Positions 1-12,129 of a stretch of DNA of 64,000 nt are shown here, piece after piece (within the stretch, counting starts at the first letter, position 1; every line of letters begins with the position of its first letter). Below the pieces are notes generated by a model, which worked only from the letters and a program-made list of their open reading frames with translations, searched no databases and had not been told where the DNA came from. This DNA comes from Diadema setosum. Its lineage: Eukaryota; Echinodermata; Echinoidea; Diadematoida; Diadematidae. The stretch is from positions 5,600,048 to 5,664,047 of the forward strand of contig NC_092704.1 in the NCBI RefSeq assembly GCF_964275005.1. The letters are read 5' to 3'. The position numbers were made by a program, and so were the translations under genes.

Positions 1-320
1 ACCGGCCACGACCAGTGCATCCTGATCCTGGGCATAGCAGCAGTCGCATCGCATCGAGTCGTGCTCTCTACACATGCTTTCCACCTGACACAGCACGAGT
101 GTACACCAACATCCAACAACGGCACTCGACACTCCAAACACAAAAGTCATCGCCCTACCCAGCGCGTGCCTGGGTGGCGCAGTGTAGCACAGCCGGGCCT
201 GCTGCTACAGCAGTGATCGCTCGATAATCGCAATGTGTGCTGTGATACAAGGCAGCAATGTTTTGATTGTTAACGGCAAAATCGAGTCATAAACAGAACT
301 GTAAATATCCAGATCATTAC

Positions 321-435
321 CTAAAACTGTTTTAATTTCGTAGCTTTCCCTAGTATTCGGCCATTGCTGGGCAGTTGGAGGTTCCGAGGCGGGAGCAGCA
401 GGGGCTCCTGGGGTAGTTCCTGTGGAGCTCGCCAT
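321..435 (-). CDS. Probable first coding exon of a SPAK/OSR1-like (STE20) protein kinase, partial
   Basis: An ATG at 435 (reading left) opens 38 codons and one extra base, then a good AG|GTAATG donor follows at 321/320. The peptide has an Ala/Pro-rich start followed by WPNTRESYEIKTVLG. That closely resembles the start of SPAK/STK39 and OSR1, where an Ala/Pro-rich lead is followed by a W-P/S-x-x-R-D-x-Y-E-L-x-x-V-I-G stretch that begins the kinase glycine loop. The donor would split the glycine codon, consistent with the loop continuing in the next exon. SPAK/OSR1 kinases act downstream of WNK kinases and phosphorylate cation-chloride cotransporters. All further exons would lie left of the window, so the kinase domain itself cannot be seen. 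The call rests on about 15 residues; another kinase or a chance open frame is possible. Confidence 0.4.
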
Positions 436-718
436 GATTTCAGTTGGATGGAGATCAATTTTGCGTGTGTATAGTTTCTGTACGTACGTACGTGTGCAAT
501 GCGCATGTAAAATGCGGTAGGTATGTAGTGCACAGTGTGTGCACGTTAGCGTTGTGTGTGTGTTGCAGATGGGAAGCGCAATTTCTGTTGGTTTTTGTGC
601 AGCAACGAAGTGAAAATGCAAAGATTGTAAGAGCGAGTGCAAATACTAAAAGTGCTAACAATACACTGTCGGTCGCTCATTGTGCACGACACAAAGTTGC
701 AAGATTGTGTGTGGGTGT
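436..718. other. Probable 5' flank/leader of the kinase-like gene
   Basis: This stretch lies upstream (minus strand) of the candidate kinase ATG and carries a TACG run at 479-492 and GT-rich sequence. No TATA box or other core promoter element is convincing. It ends exactly at the transposon that starts at 719. Confidence 0.3.
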
Positions 719-1841
719 CAGTGGCGCGGCGTATCTAGGGGGGGGGGGGGGGCAAGGGGGGCACGTGCCCCGGGCGCCATTCCTTGGGGGCGCAAAAAAA
801 ACGAAAAAAAAAAACGAAGAAGAAGAAAAGAAAAGAAAAGAAGAAGAAGAAGAAGAAGAAGAAGAAGAAGAAAAAAAAAAAAAACTCGCCCGGAAGGGGG
901 AGGGAGAATGGTGGGGGGGGGGGGGGGGGACAGAAAACCAAATCAAACAAGATATAAACAAAACATGATGATGACGCGAAAAAAAATGACAATGTTTATT
1001 GTGTTCACAAAAAATTCCATGTTCTGTGAGCTGAAATACAAAAAAAAATTTCGGCTCGCTCGCTGCGCTCGCTCGCCAAAATTTATATAAAAAAGAAGGT
1101 AAGAACAAAACGTGATGATGACAAAATGACAGTGTCTATTGTGTTCACACATGTCATTTTATATTTAGCAGGCAAAATGTTTCACGGAGCAGCGGCTGCA
1201 ATTTCATTAAGCGATCGCCAATTGGATCAAAAGAGGGCGTCAACGGTTTCGAACATACGGGGGGGGGGGGCGCAAAAAAACAACAACAAATCAAACAAGA
1301 TAAGAACAAAACGTAATGATGACGCGGAAATATACAAATTTCGGCTCACTCGCTCGTAGAGTATATTTTCAAGTCCTCAGTTTGTTGGTATAAATCGTTT
1401 ATATATATATAAAAAAAAGATAAGAACAATACGTGATGATGACGAGGACATTTACAAATTTCAGCTCACTCGCGCGCACTAATTTAGAGTATTTTTTAAA
1501 GTCCTCAGTTTTTTGGTATAAATCGATAGGCTGTCACTATATCTTGATTAGAATTGTAAGATTTGGTAAGCAAAAAATGACAAGAATTCCACGTTTTGTA
1601 AGCTGAAATACAAAAATTTTCGGCTCGCTCGCTGCGCTCGCTGGCCAAAATCTATCAAAATTCATTACATTTAAATCACCCTCAAAAGATATCCCTTTTA
1701 AGTGCTTGAAAAAGCATCATGTGGACTTTGTTTACAATAAATTCCCTACCGGGATGGGGTTGGGGTTGAACACTTTTTCAGAAATTAGGGGCGCAATTTT
1801 CGTGCTTGCCCCGGGCGCCGTTTTCCCTAGATACGCCACTG
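719..1841. mobile_element. hAT-like non-autonomous DNA transposon, about 1.1 kb
   Basis: The ends are inverted: CAGTGGCG...TATCTAGGG at the left (with a 5-base duplication inside the repeat) and CCCTAGATACGCCACTG at the right. Further in, GGGCGC/GCCCCGGGCGCC blocks also mirror each other. TGGGTGT directly flanks both ends, matching a hAT-sized target duplication. The body holds poly-G runs (738-752, 914-929), a (GAA)n purine tract at about 815-885, four copies of a motif like AACAAAACGTGATGATGACG, and two copies of a CGCTCGCTGCGCTCGCT segment. No transposase is visible. Confidence 0.75.
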
Positions 1842-2021
1842 TGGGTGTGGATGTGTGTTCTCTATGGAAGTGTGAGTTATCAAAACACATACAGTGTAAT
1901 GAGAAGTCACACAAATTAAGTCTGTTTCTCTCATATTTACCCATTAATATTTTTACTCCAAAAGATGAACATCAATACATGAGTTCAGCTATAGCCATAA
2001 GGATATCGCTTGTCTGCGATG

Positions 2022-2049
2022 GGAAGGAAGGAAGGAAGGAAGAAAGAAA

Positions 2050-2098
<49 letters not shown>
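2022..2098. repeat. (GGAA)n/(GAAA)n microsatellite
   Basis: GGAA units grade into about 13 GAAA units. It is a plain purine microsatellite. Confidence 0.95.
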
Positions 2099-2100
<2 letters not shown>

Positions 2101-2319
2101 TATTGTTCCGATTATTATCGTCCATGCCTTCATTTGCACGTGATATCAATATTCTTGATTAAATGACCAGACTACTGTGCATTTTTGTTTATTATCACAT
2201 GGATGGTCTTTGCCGAGATAAATTAAGTTAAGAAATGAAGAGGAAAAGCAGACATAACCATTTTTATCGAGATATCTGAGATTTGGCTCCTAATTATACA
2301 TATATACATGTATATTGAT

Positions 2320-2359
2320 ATATGAAGAGTTTGTTCGCAAAAACAAGCATGAACAAACT

Positions 2360-2434
<75 letters not shown>

Positions 2435-2745
2435 TAAGTATAATAATTATATATAAATTTGGAGAACTTCACAATATCTTTCAAAATCTCTTGTTAAAGA
2501 GTGCGATAGTTGAAGAGTTTGTTTGCAAAAACCGATAAGTCCATATTTGCCAAATGGAGATATTTGCGATTAAAGGTCAAGAAAAATAGAGAGAATAATA
2601 AGAAAATTGTTGCTTCTTTTGACCATAACTTCAAAAATATACCTTTATATGTAGTGAACAATATGTCATTTAAAAAGTATTATTTTGTACTTTATGATGA
2701 TCAGAAAATACAAGATTTTTTTATTATAACCTCTAGAATATTCCT
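2320..2745. mobile_element. MITE family 'GAAGAGTTTGTTCGCAAAAA', two fragments around a (TA)n run
   Basis: A short inverted pair (2322-2365) carries GAAGAGTTTGTTCGCAAAAA. A (TA)n run follows at 2362-2427. A longer copy at 2510-2745 begins GAAGAGTTTGTTTGCAAAAA and continues into CCGATAAGTCCA. The same sequence occurs in reverse at 35435-35693, where both ends are intact. The open frame over 2510-2809 is carried by this repeat and is not a gene. Confidence 0.6.
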
Positions 2746-4216
2746 TGTTAATTATATCACAAGTGAGGTATACACTAGTACTGGAAAGGTTTGGTTTTGC
2801 TCTATCTGATGATAGAATCACTTTGAAATGTTTAAAAATGCATGATGGCGCTTAGCTCATTTTGCAATAAAACTCTTTGACTGTTTTCAAATACAATCTC
2901 TTTATATTATATGCTAACGAGCTCAATGAGTTTGACGTCATGTCAATTGTTAATTGTTGTATTGTTACATTCACTTATTGGCAATCGTCGTTGTGAAAGA
3001 TTTTATTCAACACCTTAAACGCTTGGATTCATTAAACAAATTTTCATCTGCGCTGATAGAAAGCTGGGGGCAGAAACTGTTGTTTACATACCACCGTAAC
3101 AAACATCGACAAGGTTAAAAGTGACCATGATCTTTGCGGAAGGTGAACATTCCCCTAAGCGGTGTAAAATAAACAAAATATACTTATGCACATTATTCAG
3201 CCAAAGAATGAAAGCGAACGCCCCCCCCCTCCCTTTGTCGATCCTCAGTTTTGTTCATAATATTACCGAGGGATTGAACTAGCCATTTAGACAACAATCA
3301 ATGTCCACAACTTCTTATTTGACCTGATTTTTTTTTTCTGAGTTTCGTTTTCCTTTTGTGTTTGCAACTTTTCTTTTCATTTCAAATTTTTTTCTTCCTA
3401 CATGCTATGCTTCTGCATGTTTATCCATCTTGGCTATACTCCTAATTCATTTGCACCCAGTGTTTTAGTTTGCTGATTTCGTTTTCCCTTATAGGGGAAA
3501 TGTTTGATCCGTCATTTCACCTCTTTTTCCATCATTTTATATTCGATAAATATATACTTTTTACGCAAGGATGTAATGTCACGAAGAGAATATAATTATA
3601 AAAATGATAGTCTAAAAAGAAACACACACACAGACACGCACGATATGAATGGAATGCGATTCTGGCACCCCCCCCCCCCCCCCATTAGCATTGCGATGGC
3701 GGTCTCCTGTATTTCTAAACTCTTTAAAAGAGATTAACAACAAGTATGATAACGTTATCAGTAAACCCCAGGGCAGATTGTAGTATACATATATATATAT
3801 ATATATATATTGGTTTAGTATTTCTTTGAATGAATGTAATTGTACCTTGTCTTCATCACACTTCAATCCAGCATCCAATTTGCGTCTTGTAAAACAGAGT
3901 GTCACGTTAGTTTTGTGTATGTTTGGAAAATGCAGAAATAAAAAAACCAACAAATCAAACCAAACCGAACCATTCATTGACTATATACGGAATTAAGGCG
4001 CACGCCATTTCACTGCAGCTCGAGACAAACTAATTGTTTAGTCCGTGATTCATGATGCTGTCGTAACGAAGCACATACACATTGTCATTTCCGCGAGGTT
4101 TTCGATCGCTTTTCGTCAGAAGAGACTAAAATACCTGCATCTTTCGTTGACATTAATTTTGATATCCAATGCTTCCCTGGTATTTCATAACACTCTCCAA
4201 GTATTTTGAGACATCT
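2746..4216. other. Intergenic, no gene seen
   Basis: AT-rich sequence with poly-C runs near 3224 and 3669-3683, a short (CA)n at 3623-3635 and a (TA)n at 3787-3810. No splice-bounded coding segment or recognisable element was found. Confidence 0.6.
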
Positions 4217-4375
4217 GGGCCCCATTTCATAAAAGATGTTAGGATAGCAACTCTTGCTGGAGTGGCAACTTCCCGTAGCAACAGCCAATCAGGAAGCTGG
4301 ATTCTTGTCATTACCATGACCATTGCCATTCCAGCAAGAGTTGCTATCATATCACATTTTTATGAAATGGGGCCC
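4217..4375. mobile_element. Palindromic MITE, GGGCCCCATTTCATAAAA ends
   Basis: The 159-bp unit begins GGGCCCCATTTCATAAAA and ends in the mirror TTTTTATGAAATGGGGCCC. A second mirrored block (AGCAACTCTTGCTGGAGTGG against CCATTCCAGCAAGAGTTGCT) continues the arms, so nearly the whole unit can fold into one hairpin. Confidence 0.8.
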
Positions 4376-5268
4376 GTCTGTACATCTCAGCCTATCTTTG
4401 CATGGTTATAACTAATATACGCTCTATATAAAACTACCAGCGAACCTTTGTGGTGACGCACATATTGATGCATTGCTTAGCTGATCTGCTGCAGCAGATC
4501 AGCTGATACTATATTCGAATAAACTTCCATTGATTCCAGTTGTATTAGTCAGTCACAAACTTCCAATCTTAATTTCTGATATGGAGTTTGCATTGTATGG
4601 CCGCCAAACAAGGACTTTGCTATTCCTGCGTGACAGATCACGCATGAATAAACATCATCATCCAAGCACGGGAACCATATCACGGGATCGTTTGGGTCCG
4701 ACGAATTTACTTCGTCATAACCGGACCCTCGTTTTATATGACACTGAAAACACACTCATGAATGTATACACTGATAGATTATAATATGACGCCACATTGT
4801 AGTGAATAGTAAAGCATGAAATGAGACAGGAATTAAATGTGCTGTGTGAGTTCATGTAGTCTCGCGAAAACGAAAGAAAAATAATCTGTTCTTAAAAGCG
4901 CTTGTGGTAAAAATTGGTTAACCTATCAAGTTCGACAGTCTCAGATCATATTCGAACGTATAGTCAGATTTTCCTCAAATTTTACTATTCAATGTATTCT
5001 GATATTATTGTTATCAGTCAATCCACTATGCAAATATATTTGGAATTCATACCCCTTAGTAACGAAATACTACGCAGGTGAAAAGTCTACTTTGTGGGAC
5101 GGAGAGAATAATGCTATATACAGGTATACTAACTTTATTCTCCATCTCAAACCTATCTATTTATTAAAAAGATAATGCACTTAAAACGATTTTAGAGGAT
5201 CATGGATGATGGGAACTCTTGAATGTATGTGTGAGTGCATATCTGTATTGCTCGAGTCAGGGAAAGTA

Positions 5269-5428
5269 TATATAGCCTTTTGCCAAGGCCCTCTCGCTGC
5301 TGTATGGTATAATGGTGATCGAATGGGGGTGAACGAAGCGAGCTCAGCTGAGTAGTCGCGCTCGGCTGGGCGCGCTTCGCTCGTCCGTAATAGTCATTAC
5401 AGCGAGAGGGCTTTGCCAAAAGCCTATA
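5269..5428. mobile_element. MULE-like MITE in the promoter region of the first VWA paralogue
   Basis: A 160-bp unit with mirrored ends, TATAGCCTTTTGCCAAGGCC on the left and GGCTTTGCCAAAAGCCTATA on the right, both followed inwards by a CCTCTCGCTG block. GGGAAAGTA (5260-5268) and GGGAAAGCA (5429-5437) flank it, a 9-base near-identical pair typical of Mutator-like insertion. The matching place upstream of the second paralogue (near 21211-21220, GGGGAAGTA) carries a single copy and no element, so the insertion likely followed the tandem duplication. Confidence 0.75.
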
Positions 5429-5459
5429 GGGAAAGCATAGTGATTCATTGGTATACTAT

Positions 5460-5575
5460 ATTTAGAACATTACATCGCTTCGAGCAGCCGATCAAATACA
5501 GTGTGTATGGTAATCACAGTCGCTTGATGGTACAGTAAGCTATACTGTAGTACATGTAGTAGAAAAACACACCCG
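5460..5575 (+). promoter_or_regulatory. Conserved upstream block of the first VWA/UBL paralogue
   Basis: TTTAGAACATTACATCGCTTCGAGC-type sequence (from about 5461) and AAAACACACCC (about 5563-5574) match the flank of the second paralogue at 21232-21300. In the second copy the two blocks are close together with a TATAAAA box. Here they are separated by roughly 50 extra bases and no perfect TATA box precedes AAAACACACCC. This is a probable promoter; no start site can be read from sequence. Confidence 0.45.
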
Positions 5576-5762
5576 GTGAAGGCACGGTTTCAAAAGGGAG
5601 GCACTATGTACTGTTTGTATAGGCTCCTATAGCAGGTAACTGCATGTGAAAAGTAAATTCACCCGTGACCATCTGTAATCTAACCAACAATATTAGCTTC
5701 ACATGTAAGATTCGAACTCATAGGAGTCAACAAATCTTGCTGTGAAGCCATCGGCTCCGACA

Positions 5763-6460
5763 ATGTCGACACAAACAGTGGACGTTCATATCAAGCTGAC
5801 CAGCGGTCGCACCGTTCACTTTCCCGTACCTCAGGAGACAACCATCGCAGAGCTGTGCCAGAAAGCAGCTGCTGAGGAGAAGACTCCAGCAGAAGAAGTG
5901 ACGCTGAAATTTGATGGCAAAACACTGAAGAGAAGCAAAACCGTCCGAGATTATGGAATCCGGGAGGAAACAGTACTTAAAGTCAAGGTATAAAAATTGC
6001 TGTAGGACCTGTATTGATACTTTAAGAACACTTGACTTCTTTTGAAGTTTTGTAAATACAGCATATCGTTCAATATACTATCTCCTGCTTGAGTTTTTGT
6101 TTGATGATTTCATTAGCTAGCCACACACAGATTAAAGTTCGTCAACCCTTGGAGGTATACTCCCGAGAAAGAAAGACACTCCCAGTTTCTTCGTTATGGC
6201 GCCCTTTATGGAGCGTCCGGGCCCACAAGATTATCCGCAGGGGTTGATTGCACATGAGTATAATGAGTTATGCCATTTCGGCATTTTTTTCCGCGAGGGA
6301 TGGGGAGGGGGGAGGGGGTGCAAATCATCGTTTTCTTGGACCACAGAGCTACATATTGTAGATACATGATTGGAAATTACTTTGAATTTCTGTAGGCCTA
6401 TTTTGACTGCAGACATACCTGGGAGTATTTGGAATCCAGTATTAGTCAGAAATTAGTCAG

Positions 6461-6531
<71 letters not shown>

Positions 6532-9037
6532 TGAATTGATCAGTGTTCTATAGTAGAAGCCATGATAAAAATAATAGAAACTATAGAACACTGATCAATT
6601 CAGTGCTTATTTACGTCGATGTAGGGCAATTTGTCAATCAGTTGCAATGAAAACATCTCGACGGAAGAATTTCATGAATTTGAATAATTACGCAGTATAC
6701 CCGCTGCATGCTATAAGGATTAGAACCAACACTTGTTGTCAGGTGAAAGCTCGGTGGTCTAGTGGAGATGACGCCTGTCCGGTGATCAGGAGGTCGTAGG
6801 TTCGAATCCTGCTCGAGTATGTACGTCCATTATTTTTATCATGGCTACTACTATAGAACACTGATCAATTCAGCTGTGCTTATTTACGTGAGGGCAATTT
6901 GTCAATTAGTTGCAATGAAAACATCTCGACGGAAGAATTTCATGAATTTGAAATCTTTTTTACCTGAAAAAAAAAGGGTACTATGATTCCACCATTGACA
7001 GAAAACAAAAATACTCTTTTAAAAATAACCCGAGTTTTCTCAGGCAAAAGAGACAGCTTCGATAGATCATACATTCCGCGCTCTACGTTGTTTACTATTT
7101 TTTATGTTTCTTACTGCAATATCGTTTGGGCTTGTCAGAAGACTAAACTCAACTCACTGCTTCTCCTTCAGAAAAAAGTGGTCCGTATTTGCACGAACTC
7201 GGACTACAGGTCTCATGCAAACCCATTTTTTTTTTCAATTGCGTACACATTCTATATACGACATTAATTATCTCCAAAGTGCTGTGTTTACTGCACAGAT
7301 TCCATTCCCACGCACCCACATGTTCCGCTTTAACTGAGCTATTATACGTAGTGATCCAACTTCAACCTCGACAAACGTGCGCCTATACGTATATAGAAAA
7401 TCCAAGAATTGCCCTTGCCCACCGATCCGTATACGACATGCTGGTCCTGACATCTGGAATTCTCTTTCTCATGAAACGACGGTGCCAAACAAAACATACT
7501 TTTAGAGGACGAGTAAAGAATACCATTCTTTGCAAATATGTTTAAGCAATACCAGTTGCATATTATGGTTCTTGCCTGCACTCCCGGGTTCACAGGTTTA
7601 TCTTGTCATCACGTACATTTATTTAGTAACAAGTCATTCCATGTTACCAGAATCATCAATTTTGTACAACTTTCACCATAAGCACCATGATGTAAAGTAA
7701 CCCTCTTATTTTCCTCTCTATATTTCTTCCTTTCTCTGTTCTTCTCTCATTTCCCTATCTATGAATCTATTGAACGTGCATAATACATTGTTTTTTTTTT
7801 GTTGTTTTTTTTACTGATGTTTATGTACATGATACTGTGTAATTTATCCACTTGACGTCCCAGTCAAGCTTTTCATAGCTTATGACGATCTACACAAAAA
7901 TATAATAACATATCATGTGCAAACTGTATATATATAACTGTTTGTGTATAATGTATCTATAGATATTATGCATTTTGTGAATCAAATCAAATCAAATCAA
8001 ATCAAATCAAATCAAATCAAATCAAATCAAAAGGTTATCAGGCCAGTGGTAAAGTTCTCGACTTGGACGATCGATCAGGATTTTTTTTTGTGTGTTTTTT
8101 TTTTTCGACAACCATGCGGACAATATTATGACGAAACGATGAGAGGTTATTATTCGGAGCCGACTTTGGGGTTTTCTCTATGCCTGCTAGCCGTCACGTA
8201 CATGGTTCGTCTTCCTCCTCGTCCTTCCTTCGTTCCTTCAGGACACGGGCACTGCTACCATGTACCAGTCTCGGATGAATCAGATATTGGACATCCGTCA
8301 CTTCGACGGAACCGCCTTGTCCAAAGTCAATGTTGCTGGTTGTTGTGTCTCAGTATGACTGTAGATATCGATTATAGTACATTAATCATCATTTTTATTT
8401 TTAAAGCAAATCAATGTAACGAATTAGGCCTAAACCATTTCAATATGATGCATACGTAATTTAATATTAACATTCCTGAATTAAAAAGAATTCTCTTAAA
8501 GAATGAAATAATCATTCTCTTTTTCTTTCTTTCTTTTTTTTTGGAAGAATGAGAGCAAAACAAAAAAGAAACACTTAGGAGCTGAAGTGGTCGCATGCTT
8601 ACGCTTCCATGACAATGTGGAAACTGTGGACAAAGACTCTCATACAGCTCTCGCCTTACCTCCTTTCTATACGGGGACCTGCTGCTGAATGCTGACATTC
8701 ATGGGTTCAACATCAAAGGAACACCTGCACAGGATAAAGTGTCCGGCTGCTCCGTGGGGGCTTCTTTTGACTTCTTGTATTGCTATAATTCTGAATGAAA
8801 GTGGGACTAAAGGCGAAGACGCTCAGGAGCGCTTAAATACGGAGGAGACTGTACATACAGGCTGGATGTCTTGACGAAGTTCGCATGACAACGCAGACAA
8901 ATTACAGAGGGTGTCACTCAGGAGGTTTACTTCAGTCTCCAAATTTGTGGTCTCGAAAATTTGGACGCATAAAGTTTTCCCTCACCCAAGAGAATGTGGC
9001 ATCGCCGGCATGTGTCTAGGAATAGAGACAGAGAGCG

Positions 9038-9129
<92 letters not shown>

Positions 9130-10387
9130 GCATATATATATATATATATAATTCCTTTTCATATATACTGCATTCCGCGTCTTGTCAGTGCCCACGCGGG
9201 CGTGTGTATAGTATCTGGGCCCTGTCTTAGATCTGCATCGGACATTTGAAACCCAGATTACATTTTCCATGCCTCTGGTGATTTTGCTTCTTTGATGTGC
9301 AAAGACCGTTCACATACCAATAAATCCAGCCCACCAATCAATCACAATCATATAATTATTGTCCTTCCTTAATTGCCAAGTTTAAATAAGTGATGTACAT
9401 TCGCTGTGAAATAGAAATTTAATGTCATCATGCCATAGTAAACGCTTTTTCATAATCATTATCTCCCTTCATGTTATAGTACCATTATCTAATGTGAGGC
9501 TGTTTACACTATCCACTGCTTTTTCCTACAATAATGGAATCTTGGAATCGTTATTAATTGATCTATTTTGTTTTGCAGAGAACAGAGCATATTTAGTTCT
9601 TATCTAAATGAATGTGCATGACGGAAAGTGTTCAATGGGAATGATTTCATCTTTTCCCCCCAACATCCTTGCAGATGATCGCTAAGCAGACGTTACAGGT
9701 CCACTTGAAACTGCCAGACAATGAAGTCGTGTCCTTTGCGATCGACAACACATCCCTCCTGTCCGAGATCAAGGACAAACTTGTGCAAGAAAAGCCTGAT
9801 GTGCAGCAAAAACTAATAACATTTAAGGTAAGGTATATATCTTTATCTTCTAAGAATTTACTTACGAATATTTGTAAATGTTTGAAATATTCTGCATTCA
9901 CTTGAAATCCGTATTTTATGATTGTATTATTATATGTTTTTGTTGGAATGAAAGACAAATGGAATGAAAATGCAGTCTACCTATTGGCAGTAACTTGGGA
10001 TAAGATGGTCAGTCATGAACAGAATTCATGGAGACAGATTTATTGTAAGTTCATAAATAGACTTCATGTGACAGGAATACTTGCTAAAACGTATTATTAA
10101 AAATGGCAGTTCAATTTCCCTATGCCACCATTAATGTGATGACAAATTTGTGAAATTATAACGTGTCGGCTGTATCTATCTTTAAGATGGGTGACATGGA
10201 GCTGAATCTGTCAAACTACGCCTATGAAGATTGTCTCGAAGATGGAGAAAAAATTGATGTGATCGTCAAGGATCCACCCGGAGAAGATGGGGAGGAGGAG
10301 GAAGATGGAATGGCTGAGGAGAAAAAGCAGGTGGGCGATGTGTGAAACTAGATTTTCTTTGCAGTTTGTTTCTTGTGCTGGTTTTCT

Positions 10388-10434
<47 letters not shown>

Positions 10435-12089
10435 CAGATTTTTACATAACTTTTCAGGTAGTTTGGAAGTCTATTCATGAGTGATAGGCGGGAAGTAATG
10501 TATCTAGAGACAGCTATAGGGGTAATAATAGGTACGCACTTTGAGCACCTTACAGAGTGGATCTAGCGCAATATAAATTCATATTATTGTCATTATTATC
10601 ATAATATAGGTCGGGTGGATGATGGGGATATCTTCTTCAAGGAGATATGACAGGAACTTCTTGTGAATTGTGCACATGAGTCGGTACAACGTTCTATCAA
10701 GCCAATGCTAGCCTGTAATAAATAATGCTCATGAGGATTGGCTGTTCCTCTTGCGAAGTTTGAAATTAAAAACAATCACCTGGTTTGATAGGATCTTTTC
10801 ATAACTCCAAATACATCCCAATCCAACTGGACGCAAGATGCTATACCATTATTTCCCGAAGACTAAATTCTGTGAAGAATTAGATGCTAAGTTGAAATCA
10901 ATTAATGGTAATGGTAATGGTAATGATAATGGTAATGGTAATGGTAATGGTAATGGTAATGGTAATGGTAATAGTAAAGCTTTATCAAAAATTAATTTGC
11001 AGCCGTGGAGATGACTGAATTGCAGAATTTTGTGCATTTTCATTTCGTAATCACATACATAAACAATAACTCTTCAAATGTAATACAAAACTACACTATG
11101 TCATCATTCAAAAAACAAGAATGACATCTGATAAACAAAATTTTGAAATTAACCAAATACACTTGTGCATACACATTGGAAGAACTATTAAAAAAGATGA
11201 AACATATTGATAATCAATTCACAATTATATATATATATATAAACATATATATACACTGCATAATCATGAACAATTACCTAAACTGTTACAAAGTAAAATG
11301 TTTATTTTGTTTCCCTGCATACAGGAAGTTTTGAACAGCTTTGCTGCTAACATGACATCGCAGCGTAAAGTCGACGTAGTATTCTCCTTCGACACGACCT
11401 GTAGCATGTACTTTTTGTTCTCGACGGTAGGTTGGTCAAGGACGACCTCCGGGACGACCCAGCTTGCTATTACTTCCTGTCGTTTATTGACCTCTACCAT
11501 GATATAGCTGCAAGTGCTTAATATTCATACTTCAGGGATGACTATTTACTTGTAGGGATCCACTGCATTAACGACTTATAATGTATTAATTTTTACTAGC
11601 GACTATATTTATCAGAGCAGTCAGAATCATCATAATTTTAGGCTTGGATTCTGATGTTATGTTAACTGTGATGTTGCAGTATTTTTGTTGATATACGTGA
11701 GCAATAAACGTTGGTATAATTGTACATCAACGAGACAAATGTCCACACGTGGTATATATCTGAATTAAATCACTGATAATCAATACAATACAATACGTAT
11801 ACATAATAATTATATATATATATCGTTGCTCCGCGTATTGGCAGTACTAGAAATAGCAATAATAATGTCACAATAGACAGATAGAGGAATGCATTAAATG
11901 CCAATTGCGCAATCTCTTCGAGATTGCGCGTGCTAGTATGGATAGGATATTAACACCTCATTAATATCACTGTGGAAATTCATTCGCACTATCATCCCTG
12001 ACGAAGGGGGAGGCCCCCGAAAATTCGGATTTTGAATTAAAATCAAGGCAATTGGCATTTAATGCATTCCTCTATTGTGACATTATATA

Positions 12090-12129
<40 letters not shown>

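Noticed and set aside
444-968. Long plus-strand open frame ending in a Glu/Lys-rich stretch
   Set aside because: The acidic part is the (GAA)n tract inside the hAT-like element; there are no splice signals or family similarity.
4530-4784. Overlapping open frames on both strands, one with several Cys residues (minus 4755-4549)
   Set aside because: No recognisable domain, no supported splice borders, and mutual overlap suggests chance.
6749-6818. tRNA-like fold with good T arm and B box
   Set aside because: Acceptor stem is imperfect, anticodon arm is poor, and the sequence continues into a repeated SINE tail; it is a SINE head, not a working tRNA gene.
7980-8031. (AAATC)n array as a possible CRISPR-like or satellite repeat
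   Set aside because: Five-base units without spacers at the end of a LINE; it is the LINE tail.
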